Shown here: positions 35,969 through 45,267 of the stretch, one piece after another
Position numbering within the stretch: position 1 is the first letter of the stretch
How the letters are laid out: every line of letters begins with the position of its first letter
NCBI GenBank assembly: GCA_016217595.1
Contig: JACRHS010000022.1
Span: 62,001 to 126,000, forward strand
Length of the DNA stretch: 64,000 nucleotides
DNA from: Opitutia bacterium
GTDB taxonomy: Bacteria > Verrucomicrobiota > Verrucomicrobiia > Opitutales > Opitutaceae
Direction of reading: 5' to 3'
The notes under the pieces: model-generated
What the model was told of the DNA's origin: nothing
Databases searched by the model: none
The model's input: the letters and a program-made list of their open reading frames with translations, nothing else
Translations under genes and position numbers: made by a program

Positions 35969-36052
35969 TGGATTTTGGTTTTAGGCGGCACCCGATCGGC
36001 AATCCGGTCGCAGCGTGGGGCGGCAGCGGACGGCGCGAGTGCCGCAAAAGCG

Positions 36053-37057
36053 TTAGGCTTCCTTCTTGGTGTCGAGGAGGCGTTCGTCGAACTTCATGCC
36101 GAGTGAAAGGCCGAGGGCTTCGAGCTTCTCCTTGATCTCGTTGAGGGACTTCTTGCCGAAGTTGCGGTACTTGAGCATCTCCTGCTCGGTCTTCATCGCC
36201 AGCTCGCCGACGGTCGTGATGTTGGCGTTGTTGAGGCAGTTGGCGGCGCGAACCGAGAGCTCGATCTCGTTGACCGACATGTTGAGCAACTTGCGGAGCT
36301 TGTTCTCCTCTTCGGAGACGGCGCTCTGCTGGTTCTCGAACTCGAAGGACTCGTCGCTGACGCGATCGAAGACATCGAGGTGGTGCTTGAGGATCGAGGC
36401 GGATTGCTTGAGGGCATCGTCCGGCGAAATGCGGCCGTCGGTCCAGACTTCGAGGATGAGCTTGTCGTAATCGGTGATTTGACCGACACGGGTGTTCTCA
36501 ACCGCGTACTTGACGAGGCGCACGGGCGAATAGAGGGAATCGAGCGGGATGACGCCGATGGGTTGCTCTTCCTTTTTGTTGAGCTCGCCCGGGCAGTAGC
36601 CGCGTCCGGTCTTGATCTCGATCTCTGCTTCGAAGGCGCGCTTGGCGTCCAACGTGCAGATGACTTGCTCGGGATTGCAGATGGTGACGTTGGGATCGGG
36701 CTGAATGTCGGCCGCCGTGACCGGCCCCTGCCGGCCGCTGACCTTGACTTGCAGCACCACCGGCTCGCGTTTCTGCGAGACGATGAGGATTTTTTTCAGG
36801 TTCAGCACGATGTCGGTGACATCTTCGACCACGCCATCGATGCTCTGGAACTCATGCTGCACGCCCTCGATCTTGATCGAGGAAATGGCGGCGCCCTCAA
36901 TGGAACTGAGGAGTACGCGGCGGAGCGAGTTACCGATGGTGTGTCCATAGCCGGCCTCGAAAGGCTCGGCGATAAACTTGGAGTAGGTCGGCGTGGCGCC
37001 TTCCTCGATCTTGGTGAGCTTATTAGGAAGTTCGAACTTACCGAGACGTTTAGGCAT
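36053..37057 (-). CDS. rpoA: DNA-directed RNA polymerase alpha subunit
   Basis: 334 residues. The N-terminal dimerisation domain has FEAGYGHTIGNSLRRVLLSS near 32-51 and SIKIEGVQHEFQSIDGVVED. The C-terminal domain, which contacts UP elements and activators, has SVRAANCLNNANITTVGELA and FGKKSLNEIKEKL. Length is normal. It follows rpsD by 38 nt in the standard alpha-operon order. Confidence 0.99.
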   Translation of the reverse strand: MPKRLGKFELPNKLTKIEEGATPTYSKFIAEPFEAGYGHTIGNSLRRVLLSSIEGAAISSIKIEGVQHEFQSIDGVVEDVTDIVLNLKKILIVSQKREPVVLQVKVSGRQGPVTAADIQPDPNVTICNPEQVICTLDAKRAFEAEIEIKTGRGYCPGELNKKEEQPIGVIPLDSLYSPVRLVKYAVENTRVGQITDYDKLILEVWTDGRISPDDALKQSASILKHHLDVFDRVSDESFEFENQQSAVSEEENKLRKLLNMSVNEIELSVRAANCLNNANITTVGELAMKTEQEMLKYRNFGKKSLNEIKEKLEALGLSLGMKFDERLLDTKKEA

Positions 37058-37095
37058 GACAGAGGGTGGTTGGTGGTTGCTCGAACAAAGATTGA

Positions 37096-37707
37096 TCAGA
37101 ACCGTGAGTAGAATTCGACAATCAACTGTTCGTTGACGCCGGGGTCCATTTCATCGCGGGTCGGAAGCCGGTTGACAACCGCTTTGCATTGGTCGGCCTG
37201 GAGCGAGAGCCAGCCCGGGACGTTGCGGATGCGGTTTTCCTCGAGGTTGCGCGTGATGAGCTGACGGGAAGCCGTGGTGTTCTTGGCTTCGACTTCATCG
37301 CCGGGCAGCACGTTGTAGCTGGCGATATCGACCTTCTTGCCGTTGACGCGGATGTGGCCGTGATTGACGAGCTGGCGCGCGGCGGCGCGGCTCTTGGCAA
37401 AGCCGAGCAGGAACACGACGCTGTCGAGACGGGTTTCGAGGAGCTGAAGGAAACGCTCGCCGGTGACGCCGCGCTCGCGCTTGGCGATGGCGAACACGCG
37501 CCGGAACTGGCGCTCGAGCAGGCCGTAGATCATGCGCAGCTTTTGTTTCTCCGCAAGACCGAGACCATACTCGGAGTGCTTGCGGCGCGATTTCGGGCCA
37601 TGCTGGCCGGGCGGGTAACTGCGGCGTTCGAAGGCCTTGCCCGAACCGAGAATGAACTGGCCGAACCGGCGACTGACGCGGGTGGTGGGTCCGATGTAAC
37701 GAGCCAT
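37096..37707 (-). CDS. rpsD: 30S ribosomal protein S4
   Basis: 203 residues, start MARYIGPTTRVSRRFG. The S4 RNA-binding domain is seen in TRLDSVVFLLGFAKSRAAAR and NHGHIRVNGKKVDIASYNV. The N-terminus lacks the four-Cys zinc motif found in some S4 proteins. It nucleates 30S assembly and in E. coli represses the alpha operon. Confidence 0.98.
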   Translation of the reverse strand: MARYIGPTTRVSRRFGQFILGSGKAFERRSYPPGQHGPKSRRKHSEYGLGLAEKQKLRMIYGLLERQFRRVFAIAKRERGVTGERFLQLLETRLDSVVFLLGFAKSRAAARQLVNHGHIRVNGKKVDIASYNVLPGDEVEAKNTTASRQLITRNLEENRIRNVPGWLSLQADQCKAVVNRLPTRDEMDPGVNEQLIVEFYSRF

Positions 37708-37759
37708 GTGAAAATGATCCTAGATTTGAGATTGGGTTTGGGAGATCGCGCGGCGCGCC

Positions 37760-38428
37760 TCAGACGCGGCGGCGCTTGCGAGCGCGGCAGCCGTTGTGCG
37801 GCACCGGCGTGACGTCGATGATCGTGACGATCTCGAGCCCGATGGCTTGCAGCGCGCGGATGGCGCTGTCGCGACCAAGGCCGGGACCAGAGACGCGAAT
37901 CACCACGTCTTTGAGACCATGCGACATGGCGTTGCGGGCGGCATCCTGCGCCACGATCTGGGCGGCGTAGGCGGTGGACTTGCGCGAACCGCGGAAGCCG
38001 CACTTGCCGGCGCTGGACCAGGCGATGACCTGGCCGCGCTGATCGGTGATGGAGACGATCGTGTTGTTGAACGAGGCGAGCACATTGGCGACGCCCGAGG
38101 TGATATTCTTCGAGCCTTTCGCTTTGCGCACCTTGATCTCGCCCAGCTCCTCTTTCAGGAGCTCTTCGGCGGTGGGCTGACGGGCCACGCCGCCGATCAA
38201 CTCGACGGGCTTGGCGGGAGCAGCAGGTGCAGCGCCTTCGGCCGCGGGAGCCGCGGGTGCGGCGCCTTCAGCGGCAGGCTTGGCGGCCTTGTCGGCAGCA
38301 GCAGCTTTGGGAGCCTTTTCCTTGACCGGCTTTTCAGCGGCGGGCGCCTTGGTCTCGGCAGCGACAGGGGCAGCGGCCTCTTTCTTCGGGGCCTTCTCTT
38401 TCTTGGGAGCGGACTTTTCTTCGGCCAT
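37760..38428 (-). CDS. rpsK: 30S ribosomal protein S11 with long Ala/Lys/Glu-rich N-terminal extension
   Basis: 222 residues. The S11 core is residues about 98-222 ([49 protein letters not shown]). Normal bacterial S11 is about 129 residues. The first 97 residues are low-complexity Ala/Lys/Pro/Glu and contain the exact tandem decapeptide [10 protein letters not shown] twice (52-71). No internal start codon before the core is obvious, so the extension is probably translated. It would protrude from the platform of the 30S subunit. Confidence 0.96.
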   Translation of the reverse strand: MAEEKSAPKKEKAPKKEAAAPVAAETKAPAAEKPVKEKAPKAAAADKAAKPAAEGAAPAAPAAEGAAPAAPAKPVELIGGVARQPTAEELLKEELGEIKVRKAKGSKNITSGVANVLASFNNTIVSITDQRGQVIAWSSAGKCGFRGSRKSTAYAAQIVAQDAARNAMSHGLKDVVIRVSGPGLGRDSAIRALQAIGLEIVTIIDVTPVPHNGCRARKRRRV

Positions 38429-38440
38429 GGTAAATTAGGT

Positions 38441-38821
38441 TTATTCGGCGACAGCTTTGGAGACACCCACGGTCTTGCGGGGGCCCTTGCGAGTGCGGGC
38501 GTTGGTGCTGGTACGCTGACCGCGCACGGGAAGACCCTTGCGATGACGCGAACCGCGATAGCAGTTGATAGCCTGGAGGCGCTTGAGATTGCCCGCGATT
38601 TCACGGCGCAGATCGCCCTCGACCACCCATTTGTGTTCGGTGATCACGTGCAGGATCTTGTTCAGCTGCTCTTCTGTGAGGTCCTGCGCACGCGTTTCGG
38701 GCGCAAGATTGGCTTCCTTCAAGATCAGGTCGGCGCGCTGCGGGCCGATGCCATAAATATAGCGAAGCGAATAAGCGATTTTCTTTTTCGCGGGGATTTC
38801 TACACCGAGGAGACGAGGCAT
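38441..38821 (-). CDS. rpsM: 30S ribosomal protein S13
   Basis: 126 residues. [20 protein letters not shown] and [18 protein letters not shown] form the start. [19 protein letters not shown] is the conserved C-terminal head-contact tail. It is the first gene of the alpha-operon part. No rpmJ (L36) precedes it: only 52 nt separate it from map. Confidence 0.98.
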   Translation of the reverse strand: MPRLLGVEIPAKKKIAYSLRYIYGIGPQRADLILKEANLAPETRAQDLTEEQLNKILHVITEHKWVVEGDLRREIAGNLKRLQAINCYRGSRHRKGLPVRGQRTSTNARTRKGPRKTVGVSKAVAE

Positions 38822-38873
38822 ATGTAAGAGGTGTAAGGTTTAGGTGGAAGTTACGTTTGGTTGTATGAGAAAT

Positions 38874-39704
38874 TCAGGAGATGTTGCCAGGCGCACTGGG
38901 CGTGGCGGGAGCTGACCAGGCGTGCACGGGACCGAGGATGGGGCGCGGGATCGTCAGGATCTCCGGGCCGCGTTCGGTGGTGAGCACGGTGTGTTCAAAA
39001 TGCGCGGAGGGCGAGCCGTCGGCAGTGACGACTGTCCAACCATCGCTGAGCGTTTTCGTCTTATGGCCGCCGAGATTGACCATGGGCTCGATGGCGAGCG
39101 TCATGCCCGGGCGAATCCGATCACCGGAGCCTTTGCGACCGAAGTTCGGAATCTGCGGCTCTTCGTGCATCGAAAGGCCGACGCCGTGTCCCACCATGTC
39201 GCGCACCACGCTAAAGCCGTGCGACTCGACATAAGTTTGAACCGCGTTGGAAATATCGCCGATGCGATTTCCCACCTGGGCTTTCGCGACGCCGAGACGC
39301 AACGCTTCCTCCGTGACGCGGAGCAAACGCTGGGTGTCTGCGGAGATCGTGCCTACCGGAACGGAGACGGCGTTGTCGCCGACGAAGCCGTTTGCGGTGA
39401 CCACAATGTCGATCGCGACGATGTCGCCATCGCGCAGGATGCGGCGGAACGAAGGGATGCCATGCACCACTTCTTCGTTGACGGAGATGCAGGTGTGGGC
39501 CGGATAGCGCCGCGAACCGACTTGGTAGCCGTAGCAGGCGCTGCGAGCGCCGAGGCGTTCCATGGTGGCGCGGGCGGCTTCTTCCAGATCTTGCGTGCTG
39601 ATGCCAGGCCGGACGAGCGACTTCACTGCTTGGAGGACACTCGCCGCAATCGCGCACGATTCGCGCATGGCGGCGATCTGACGTTCAGTCTTGATCGGAA
39701 TCAT
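38874..39704 (-). CDS. map: type I methionine aminopeptidase
   Basis: 276 residues. Metal ligands of the pita-bread fold are visible: DIVAIDIVVTANGFVGDNAV (two Asp), VGHGVGLSMHEEPQIPNFG (His), LAIEPMVNLG (Glu) and HFEHTVLTTERG (Glu). It removes the initiator Met from nascent proteins. The position between the adenylate kinase slot and rpsM is the usual one. Start ATG 39704 gives MIPIKTERQIAAMRESC, as in homologues. Confidence 0.97.
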   Translation of the reverse strand: MIPIKTERQIAAMRESCAIAASVLQAVKSLVRPGISTQDLEEAARATMERLGARSACYGYQVGSRRYPAHTCISVNEEVVHGIPSFRRILRDGDIVAIDIVVTANGFVGDNAVSVPVGTISADTQRLLRVTEEALRLGVAKAQVGNRIGDISNAVQTYVESHGFSVVRDMVGHGVGLSMHEEPQIPNFGRKGSGDRIRPGMTLAIEPMVNLGGHKTKTLSDGWTVVTADGSPSAHFEHTVLTTERGPEILTIPRPILGPVHAWSAPATPSAPGNIS

Positions 39705-39712
39705 GGGTCGAA

Positions 39713-40138
39713 TCAGGCGACCTCCGCGAGGAGGCCAAGATTGCGGTAGTAGCCGACGAGCTCAGGCGCGGCATCAGGGCCGGCCAGCACGGCATCGAGC
39801 GCTTCATTGCGCGCTTCGAGCCACTCGTCGAATACTCGGGCTTGGAGCAGCGTAGCCGGGAAGTCGGTGAGGACAAAACCCGCATCAGGTTTACGCGTCC
39901 AAAACCAGCGACGCATGGTCGCCAGCATGATCTCATCGTCAGCAGAACCGGCGACAGATCGACGCGAAATCTCCGGCCGCATCAGGCGGGCGGGAGAGAC
40001 GTGCTCAAATTGCAAAGAACGGACTCGGTCCATCGCGCTTTCAGAAAGAGAACTTAACGAACCGAGGAAGATTAGCTTGCGTCGGGCGGAGTCGCCCACG
40101 CGGGAAAAGAGGTCGGAGCTTGGATCGGCCGCGACCAA
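39713..40138 (-). CDS. degenerate adenylate-kinase-like protein in the adk position
   Basis: 141 residues between secY and map, where many bacteria carry adk. The order of elements copies adenylate kinase. KLIFLGSLSSLSESAMDRV (21-39) lies where the P-loop strand should be, but GxPGxGKGT is replaced by GSLSSLSESA. GFVLTDFPATLLQAR (87-101) matches the GFLLDGFPRTxxQA motif with the key Arg changed to Ala. ELVGYYRNLGLLAEV (126-140) matches the adk C-terminus (YYRxxGLL). The LID domain and the catalytic Arg-rich part are absent. It cannot be a normal kinase. It may be a pseudoenzyme or decaying relic; the frame is intact. Spacing to map is 8 nt. Confidence 0.65.
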   Translation of the reverse strand: MVAADPSSDLFSRVGDSARRKLIFLGSLSSLSESAMDRVRSLQFEHVSPARLMRPEISRRSVAGSADDEIMLATMRRWFWTRKPDAGFVLTDFPATLLQARVFDEWLEARNEALDAVLAGPDAAPELVGYYRNLGLLAEVA

Positions 40139-40147
40139 AGTAAAGCA

Positions 40148-41653
40148 TTAATTACCGGCGAAGGCTTTGTATGCCCAGAGGCCGAGGCCGAGCAGCAACA
40201 GGGCGAGCATGGGCAGCGCAATTTTCATCACAGCTTCATGGCTCAGAGCTTCGCCTGTCATGCCTTGCGGCGTGGCGCTACGGGAACGGAGACGGCCTTT
40301 CTTGAGGAAGCCATCGTAGTGGCGCTGCAAGAGGAAGGTCTCGATCTGGCGCATGGTGTCGAGGATCACGCCAACGGTGATCAACATGCCGGTACCGCCG
40401 AAGAAGTAGGCGATGCGCTGTGGCACATCGAGCTCGAAGAGCAACACGTCGGGCATAACCGCGATGACGGTCAGGAAGATCGCGCCTGCCAGCGTGAGGC
40501 GCGTCATCACGAAATCGAGGAACTGCGCGGTCGGCTCGCCCGGACGCACGCCCGGAATATAACCGCCGTACTTCTTCAGATCGTCGGCGATCTGGATCGG
40601 CTTAAACATGACCGACACCCAGAAGTAGCTGAAGAAAAGGATCAGCGAGGTGTAGATGACGTAGTACGACCAGTGTCCGCGCAGCAGATTCTGCGAAAAA
40701 TCGATCAGGAACTTGATGTTAAACGCCGCGCCCAGCTGGGAGAAAATTTGCTGCGGGAAGAGCAGGATCGCGCTGGCGAAGATCACGGGCATGACGCCGG
40801 AGTAATTGATCTTCAGCGGGAGGAACGAGCTTTGGCCGCCCATCACCTTGTTGCCCACCACGCGTTTCGCGTACTGAACTGGAATCTTTCGCTGCCCCTG
40901 CACCACCATGATAATACCCATCGTCACGACAAGGAACAGGGCCACCATGATAACTGCCTGCGGCAAACCGAGGCTGGTACCGGTGCCGATCGGACGGAAG
41001 AACAGCTTGTAAGTCGCCTGCGCCGCACCCGGGATGTCGGCCAAAATACCGACTGTAATGAGCAGCGATACACCATTGCCGATACCACGTTGCGTGATCT
41101 GCTCACCAAGCCACATCAGCATCATCGTGCCGGCGGTCATGAAGAAGATCGAGGTGATCAGGAAGAACGTCTTGTCCAGAATCACGATATTGCCGTAGAC
41201 GCCGATATCGTAACCCGGGAAGAGCCGGCCTGGATTTTCCAAGGCGAGAATGAGCAGCGTGCCTTGCACCAAGCAGATCAGCACGGTCGCGTAACGCGTG
41301 TACTGGGTCAGCTTCTGCCGGCCGACATCGCCTTCCTGCTGCAGGCGGCTGAGCGCCGGCACCACTGCGGTCATCAACTGAAAAATAATCGAAGCGCTGA
41401 TGTAGGGCATGATGCCCAACGCGCACACGGCACCCTTCACCAGCGCGCCGCCCGTGAACATATTGTACAGGCTGACTAACGCGCCGCCTGCGCTCGCTGC
41501 CTGGTCGGCGAAGAACCGCTGCAATGGCTGCGGATCAATGCCGGGGAGCGGAATGTGCGCGCCAACGCGCGCGACAAACAACAGGGCTAACGTGTAGAAG
41601 ATCCGCGAACGCAGCTCGGGGATTTTCAGCGAATTCGTGAAGGCGGAAAACAC
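40148..41653 (-). CDS. secY: Sec translocase channel subunit SecY
   Basis: 501 residues with ten membrane helices. The start is GTG: VFSAFTNSLKIPELRSRIFY. RVGAHIPLPGID follows helix 1; SALGIMPYI-type (CALGIMPYISASIIFQL) lies in helix 2b. GIGNGVSLLI is near 190 and PGVRPGEPTAQFLD in the region before helix 9. Slightly longer than E. coli SecY (443), mainly in loops. The channel exports proteins with signal peptides, including the many seen in this window. Confidence 0.98.
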   Translation of the reverse strand: MFSAFTNSLKIPELRSRIFYTLALLFVARVGAHIPLPGIDPQPLQRFFADQAASAGGALVSLYNMFTGGALVKGAVCALGIMPYISASIIFQLMTAVVPALSRLQQEGDVGRQKLTQYTRYATVLICLVQGTLLILALENPGRLFPGYDIGVYGNIVILDKTFFLITSIFFMTAGTMMLMWLGEQITQRGIGNGVSLLITVGILADIPGAAQATYKLFFRPIGTGTSLGLPQAVIMVALFLVVTMGIIMVVQGQRKIPVQYAKRVVGNKVMGGQSSFLPLKINYSGVMPVIFASAILLFPQQIFSQLGAAFNIKFLIDFSQNLLRGHWSYYVIYTSLILFFSYFWVSVMFKPIQIADDLKKYGGYIPGVRPGEPTAQFLDFVMTRLTLAGAIFLTVIAVMPDVLLFELDVPQRIAYFFGGTGMLITVGVILDTMRQIETFLLQRHYDGFLKKGRLRSRSATPQGMTGEALSHEAVMKIALPMLALLLLGLGLWAYKAFAGN

Positions 41654-41676
41654 GGGATTAAAGTTTCAGTTTTAGA

Positions 41677-41761
41677 TTTTGGATTTTCGTTTGGCCGATT
41701 TCGCAGACCCGGAGCGAGCAGCAGAGGGTCCTGGCGGAAATCGGCAATCGAAAACCGAAAA
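41677..41761. repeat. long imperfect inverted repeat between rplO and secY
   Basis: The left arm 41677-41710 and right arm 41726-41761 are nearly reverse complements. The core GCCGATTTC / GAAATCGGC pairs perfectly; outside it TTTTGGATTTTCG faces CGAAAACCGAAAA with few mismatches. It fills most of the 118-nt gap before secY. It could be a mobile palindromic element or an attenuator hairpin. Confidence 0.6.
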
Positions 41762-41771
41762 TGTCTGCGCG

Positions 41772-42218
41772 TTAGCCGAGGATGGCCTGACCGCCGGCTT
41801 GCTCGATCTTGGCCTTGGCAGACGCGGAGAATTTATTGGCGGTGACCTTGACCGCGCGGCTCAGATCGCCATCGCCGAGCACCTTGAGAAGCTTTTCGCC
41901 CGTGCGAATGCAACCGTGCTTGGCCAGCACCTCGATGTTGATCTCGGTGACATCCTTCGGCAGCCAGGCGAAGTCGCCAACGTTGACGACCGCGGGCTCG
42001 ACGCGAAACGCCGCTTGATTGAAACCGCGATGCGGGAGCTTGCGGTAAAGGGGCATCTGGCCGCCTTCAAAGCCGGGACGGATGCTGCCGCCCGAACGGC
42101 CCTTCTGGCCTTTGCCACCGACGCCGCAGGTCTTGCCGCGACCGCTACCCTCGCCACAGCCGACGCGCTTCTTGCGATGCACGGCGCCGGGCACATTCTT
42201 GAGTTCGTGAAGTTTCAT
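41772..42218 (-). CDS. rplO: 50S ribosomal protein L15
   Basis: 148 residues. MKLHELKNVPGAVHRKKRVG, then the glycine-rich GSGRGKTCGVGGKGQKGR, and FEGGQMPLYRKLPHRGF are L15 hallmarks. It follows rpsE after 66 nt; no rpmD (L30) lies between, unlike E. coli. A small GC-rich hairpin (42243-42264) sits in that gap. Confidence 0.98.
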   Translation of the reverse strand: MKLHELKNVPGAVHRKKRVGCGEGSGRGKTCGVGGKGQKGRSGGSIRPGFEGGQMPLYRKLPHRGFNQAAFRVEPAVVNVGDFAWLPKDVTEINIEVLAKHGCIRTGEKLLKVLGDGDLSRAVKVTANKFSASAKAKIEQAGGQAILG

Positions 42219-42284
42219 GAAGTATTCCTGTTAAATCGCCCTGTCCCGGCCGCAGCCGGAACAGAACTCGGAGTGTAAGTTGGT

Positions 42285-42800
42285 TTAGATCTTGCGCGCG
42301 GCCGCGATGTCTTCGGCGAGACGCAACTGGAGGAGGCCGTCGAGCGTGGCATTCACCACCGCGATGTGGTTATTGGAACCCATCGACTTGGTGAGCACGT
42401 TCTTCACGCCGGCAGCTTCGAGCACGGCGCGCACACCGCCACCGGCGATCAGGCCGGTACCGGGGGAAGCGGGCTTGAGCAGCACTTTGCCGCCATCGGA
42501 CACGCCGAGGACGTCGTGCGGCACCGTGTCGCCCTTGAGCTTCACGGAGACCATGCGCTTCTTGGCGTTTTCGGTGCTCTTCTTGATGGCGTCGGGCACT
42601 TCGTTGGCCTTGCCGTAGCCAATGCCGACCTTGCCCTTGCCATCGCCCACCACGGCGAGTGCCGCAAAGCTGAAGCGGCGACCGCCCTTGACGACTTTGG
42701 CGCAGCGGTTGATGAAGACGACCTTCTCGACCAAACCGGACGCCTCGGCGGCTCCGGCATCGGACGAACGGTTGGATTTTCCAGCGTAGCTGTAGCTCAT
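42285..42800 (-). CDS. rpsE: 30S ribosomal protein S5
   Basis: 171 residues from ATG 42800 ([13 protein letters not shown]); the open frame runs 13 codons further into rplR and is not needed. [19 protein letters not shown] and [16 protein letters not shown] form the double-stranded-RNA-binding part. [19 protein letters not shown] completes the C-terminal domain. Role is in decoding accuracy and mRNA helicase function of the 30S. Confidence 0.98.
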   Translation of the reverse strand: MSYSYAGKSNRSSDAGAAEASGLVEKVVFINRCAKVVKGGRRFSFAALAVVGDGKGKVGIGYGKANEVPDAIKKSTENAKKRMVSVKLKGDTVPHDVLGVSDGGKVLLKPASPGTGLIAGGGVRAVLEAAGVKNVLTKSMGSNNHIAVVNATLDGLLQLRLAEDIAAARKI

Positions 42801-42807
42801 AGGCGGC

Positions 42808-43170
42808 TTAGAATTGCAGACCACCCTCGCGGGCGGCATCGGCGAAGACCTTCACCTTACCGTGATAGGGGCGACCGTTGCGGTCGAAAACAACCTGGGT
42901 GATGCCAGCGGCCTTGGCTTTCGCCGCGAAGGCGAGACCGAGGGCTTTGGCGCCGGCGAGGTTGGCTTTGAGTTTCTGCTTGCGCAGCTCGGCATCGAGG
43001 GAGCCGAGGAAGACGACGGTGGCGGCCGCGTCGTCGTTGATGGCCTGGGCGTAGATGTGCTTGGCACTGAACTTGACGCTCAGGCGCGGGCGCGCGGCGG
43101 TGCCGGCGACCTGCTTGCGGATGCGCCACTTGCGCTTCTGCAACAGCTGGGCTTTCAAAATGGTGTTCAC
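42808..43170 (-). CDS. rplR: 50S ribosomal protein L18
   Basis: 120 residues. [20 protein letters not shown] and [20 protein letters not shown] near the start, then [20 protein letters not shown] at the end, match L18, the 5S rRNA-binding protein. Normal length, normal position between rplF and rpsE. Confidence 0.97.
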   Translation of the reverse strand: MNTILKAQLLQKRKWRIRKQVAGTAARPRLSVKFSAKHIYAQAINDDAAATVVFLGSLDAELRKQKLKANLAGAKALGLAFAAKAKAAGITQVVFDRNGRPYHGKVKVFADAAREGGLQF

Positions 43171-43217
43171 TGTGAGATCGAGAGTTTGAGTTTTGCGTTG
43201 GGCACTTGCCGTCAGCC

Positions 43218-43757
43218 TTAGGCGACGGTCTTGCCTTCCTTGCGGCGGACGCGTTCGCCGACGATGCGCACACCCTTGCCCTTGTACGGCTCGGGCGGAT
43301 AGTAGCTACGAATCTCGGCGGTGAGCTGGCCGACCTTCTGCTTGTCGCAGCCTTCGACCTTGATCTTGGTGCCATCGACGATGGTCACTTTGATGCCCTC
43401 GGGGATATCGTGCAAAATCTGGTGCGAATAACCGAGCGCGAGGTCGATCTGCTTACCCTTGAGGGCGGCTTTGAAACCGACGCCTTGGATTTCGAGATCC
43501 TTCGCATACCCTTCGGTGACGCCTTTGACCATGCCGGCGATGACCGAGCGAGCGGTGCCATACATGGCGTTGGCGAAACGCGTCTGCGCGGTGGGAGCAA
43601 CGGTCACCTTTTTGTCGGCGACGGTGATCTTCACGACGGGCGCGAATTGCTTTTGGACTTTGCCCTTCGGGCCTTCGACGAGGACAATATTGTCGGCGTT
43701 GACGTCGACTTTGACCTTGTCGGGAATGGAAACGGGTTGTTTGCCGATGCGGCTCAT
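43218..43757 (-). CDS. rplF: 50S ribosomal protein L6
   Basis: 179 residues. MSRIGKQPVSIPDKVKVDVN starts the first of two duplicated domains. GYSHQILHDIPEGIKVTI and YPPEPYKGKGVRIVGERVRR belong to the second. It sits at the factor-binding site of the 50S subunit. Confidence 0.98.
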   Translation of the reverse strand: MSRIGKQPVSIPDKVKVDVNADNIVLVEGPKGKVQKQFAPVVKITVADKKVTVAPTAQTRFANAMYGTARSVIAGMVKGVTEGYAKDLEIQGVGFKAALKGKQIDLALGYSHQILHDIPEGIKVTIVDGTKIKVEGCDKQKVGQLTAEIRSYYPPEPYKGKGVRIVGERVRRKEGKTVA

Positions 43758-43769
43758 GGTGCGGGCTCC

Positions 43770-44162
43770 TTACCAGATGTTGCAGACGAGCTCGCCGCCC
43801 GCCTTGTTGCGCCGGCAATCCTGGTCTTTCATGAGACCCTTGGACGTCGACACGATCGCGATTCCGAGGCCGTTAAGCACACGCGGAATCTCGGTGTAGC
43901 GATAATACAGACGACGGCCGGGAGTGGAAACCCGCTTGATGCCGGTGATGGCCGGCGCGTTGTCGACGTACTTCATTTTCACGCTCAGGGTTTTGTGCCC
44001 CTGCGTGTCGGTGCCGTTGGTGTGATCGAGCACGTAACCTTCGGCTTTGAGGATGGCCGCGAGGCCTTCCTTCATGGTGGAGTGCGGAACAACGCACTCC
44101 TCGAGACGCGCTTTGCTCGCATTGCGGAGCCGCGTCAGGAAATCAGAGATGGGATCGGTCAT
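43770..44162 (-). CDS. rpsH: 30S ribosomal protein S8
   Basis: 130 residues. MTDPISDFLTRLRNASKARL at the start and STPGRRLYYRYTEIPRVLNG GLGIAIVSTSKGLM near the end are typical, although the TSxG motif (VSTSKGLM) is intact with a small insertion before it. In E. coli it represses the spc operon. 12 nt from rplF. Confidence 0.97.
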   Translation of the reverse strand: MTDPISDFLTRLRNASKARLEECVVPHSTMKEGLAAILKAEGYVLDHTNGTDTQGHKTLSVKMKYVDNAPAITGIKRVSTPGRRLYYRYTEIPRVLNGLGIAIVSTSKGLMKDQDCRRNKAGGELVCNIW

Positions 44163-44224
44163 GGTCGGATGTTGCTTTGGAAGGAGCCGGGCGGGTCATA
44201 TCCTACTCCCGCCGGCGAAAGTCA

Positions 44225-44530
44225 TTACCAGGAGGATTTGGTGACGCCGGGAATCTTGCCGGAGAGGGCGAGTTCGCGGAAGGTGATACGGGAAACGCCG
44301 TAGCGGCCGATGTAGGCGCGCGGGCGACCGCTGAGCGAGCACCGGTTGCGCACCCGGATGGGATTCGAATTGCGCGGGAGTTTTTGCAGCTTCTTCTGCG
44401 CGGCGAAGAACTCGACGTCGGTGGTGGCGGGGTTCGCGAGGGTGGCCTTGAGCTCGGCGCGCTTGGCTTGGAATTTGGCGGAGAGCTTGATGCGCTTCTT
44501 ATTGCGCTCGATGGCGGAAGTTTTCGGCAT
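44225..44530 (-). CDS. rpsN: 30S ribosomal protein S14, long zinc-free form
   Basis: 101 residues, the length of the zinc-independent S14 form. [20 protein letters not shown] and [20 protein letters not shown] are the conserved C-terminus. The four-Cys motif of the short zinc form is absent (only one Cys). Lies between rplE and rpsH as usual. Confidence 0.97.
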   Translation of the reverse strand: MPKTSAIERNKKRIKLSAKFQAKRAELKATLANPATTDVEFFAAQKKLQKLPRNSNPIRVRNRCSLSGRPRAYIGRYGVSRITFRELALSGKIPGVTKSSW

Positions 44531-44550
44531 GACGGAGCAGTGGTTAAAGA

Positions 44551-45159
44551 TTAGGCGACAGGAGCGGCAGCGGCAGCCACTTTGGCGGCTTCGGCCTTGG
44601 CAACGGACTCGCTGGAGCGGCGGAAGGGCATGCCAAACAAGCGGAGGAGATCGCGACCTTCGTCATCGTTCTCGGCCGTGGTGACGATGGTGATGTCGAC
44701 GCCGATGTGCTTCTTCACGCCTTCGAGTGAAATCTCGGGGAAGATCGTGTGGTCGGTGATGCCGAGGTTGTAGTTGCCCTGGCCGTCGAGCTTGGAGGAG
44801 ACGCCGCGGAAGTCGCGGATGGTGGGGAGCGACACCGCGATCAGGCGGTAGAGGAATTCCCACATGCTGTCGCCGCGCAAGGTGACGTGGCAGCCGACAA
44901 CCTGCCCCTGGCGGAGCTTGAAATTCGCGATGGCTTTGCGCGACTTGGCCAGCACGGTCTTCTGACCGGCGATCAAGTTCATGTCGCGCTGCGTGTCGGC
45001 GATCACATTCTTGTCGGCTTCGGAATCGATGCCGGTATTGAGCACCACTTTGACCAGCTTGGGTACTTGGTGCTTATTCTTGTAACCCCGAAGCTTGACG
45101 AGCTCGGGCACCACGACTTCAGCGTAGTGTTTCTTGAGGACGGGAACGTATTTGCTCAT
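44551..45159 (-). CDS. rplE: 50S ribosomal protein L5
   Basis: 202 residues. [40 protein letters not shown] and the C-terminal [20 protein letters not shown] match L5, the 5S rRNA and P-site tRNA contact protein. The last 20 residues are Ala-rich and extend beyond the family's usual 180. A 108-nt gap separates it from rplX. Confidence 0.98.
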   Translation of the reverse strand: MSKYVPVLKKHYAEVVVPELVKLRGYKNKHQVPKLVKVVLNTGIDSEADKNVIADTQRDMNLIAGQKTVLAKSRKAIANFKLRQGQVVGCHVTLRGDSMWEFLYRLIAVSLPTIRDFRGVSSKLDGQGNYNLGITDHTIFPEISLEGVKKHIGVDITIVTTAENDDEGRDLLRLFGMPFRRSSESVAKAEAAKVAAAAAPVA

Positions 45160-45267
45160 TTCGAGATCCGCCGGATTTCCGACCCGGACGGCGTTAGGGA
45201 TGAGTGCGATGGATAAAGAGTTTCAGTAACGCAGGAGGCGCTCACGCTTGGCAAGCGCCGAGTGGTT

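Noticed and set aside
43206..44303. Long plus-strand open frame across rplF, rpsH and rpsN
   Set aside because: Antisense shadow of ribosomal genes; composition Gly/Asp/Leu-rich as in other shadows here.
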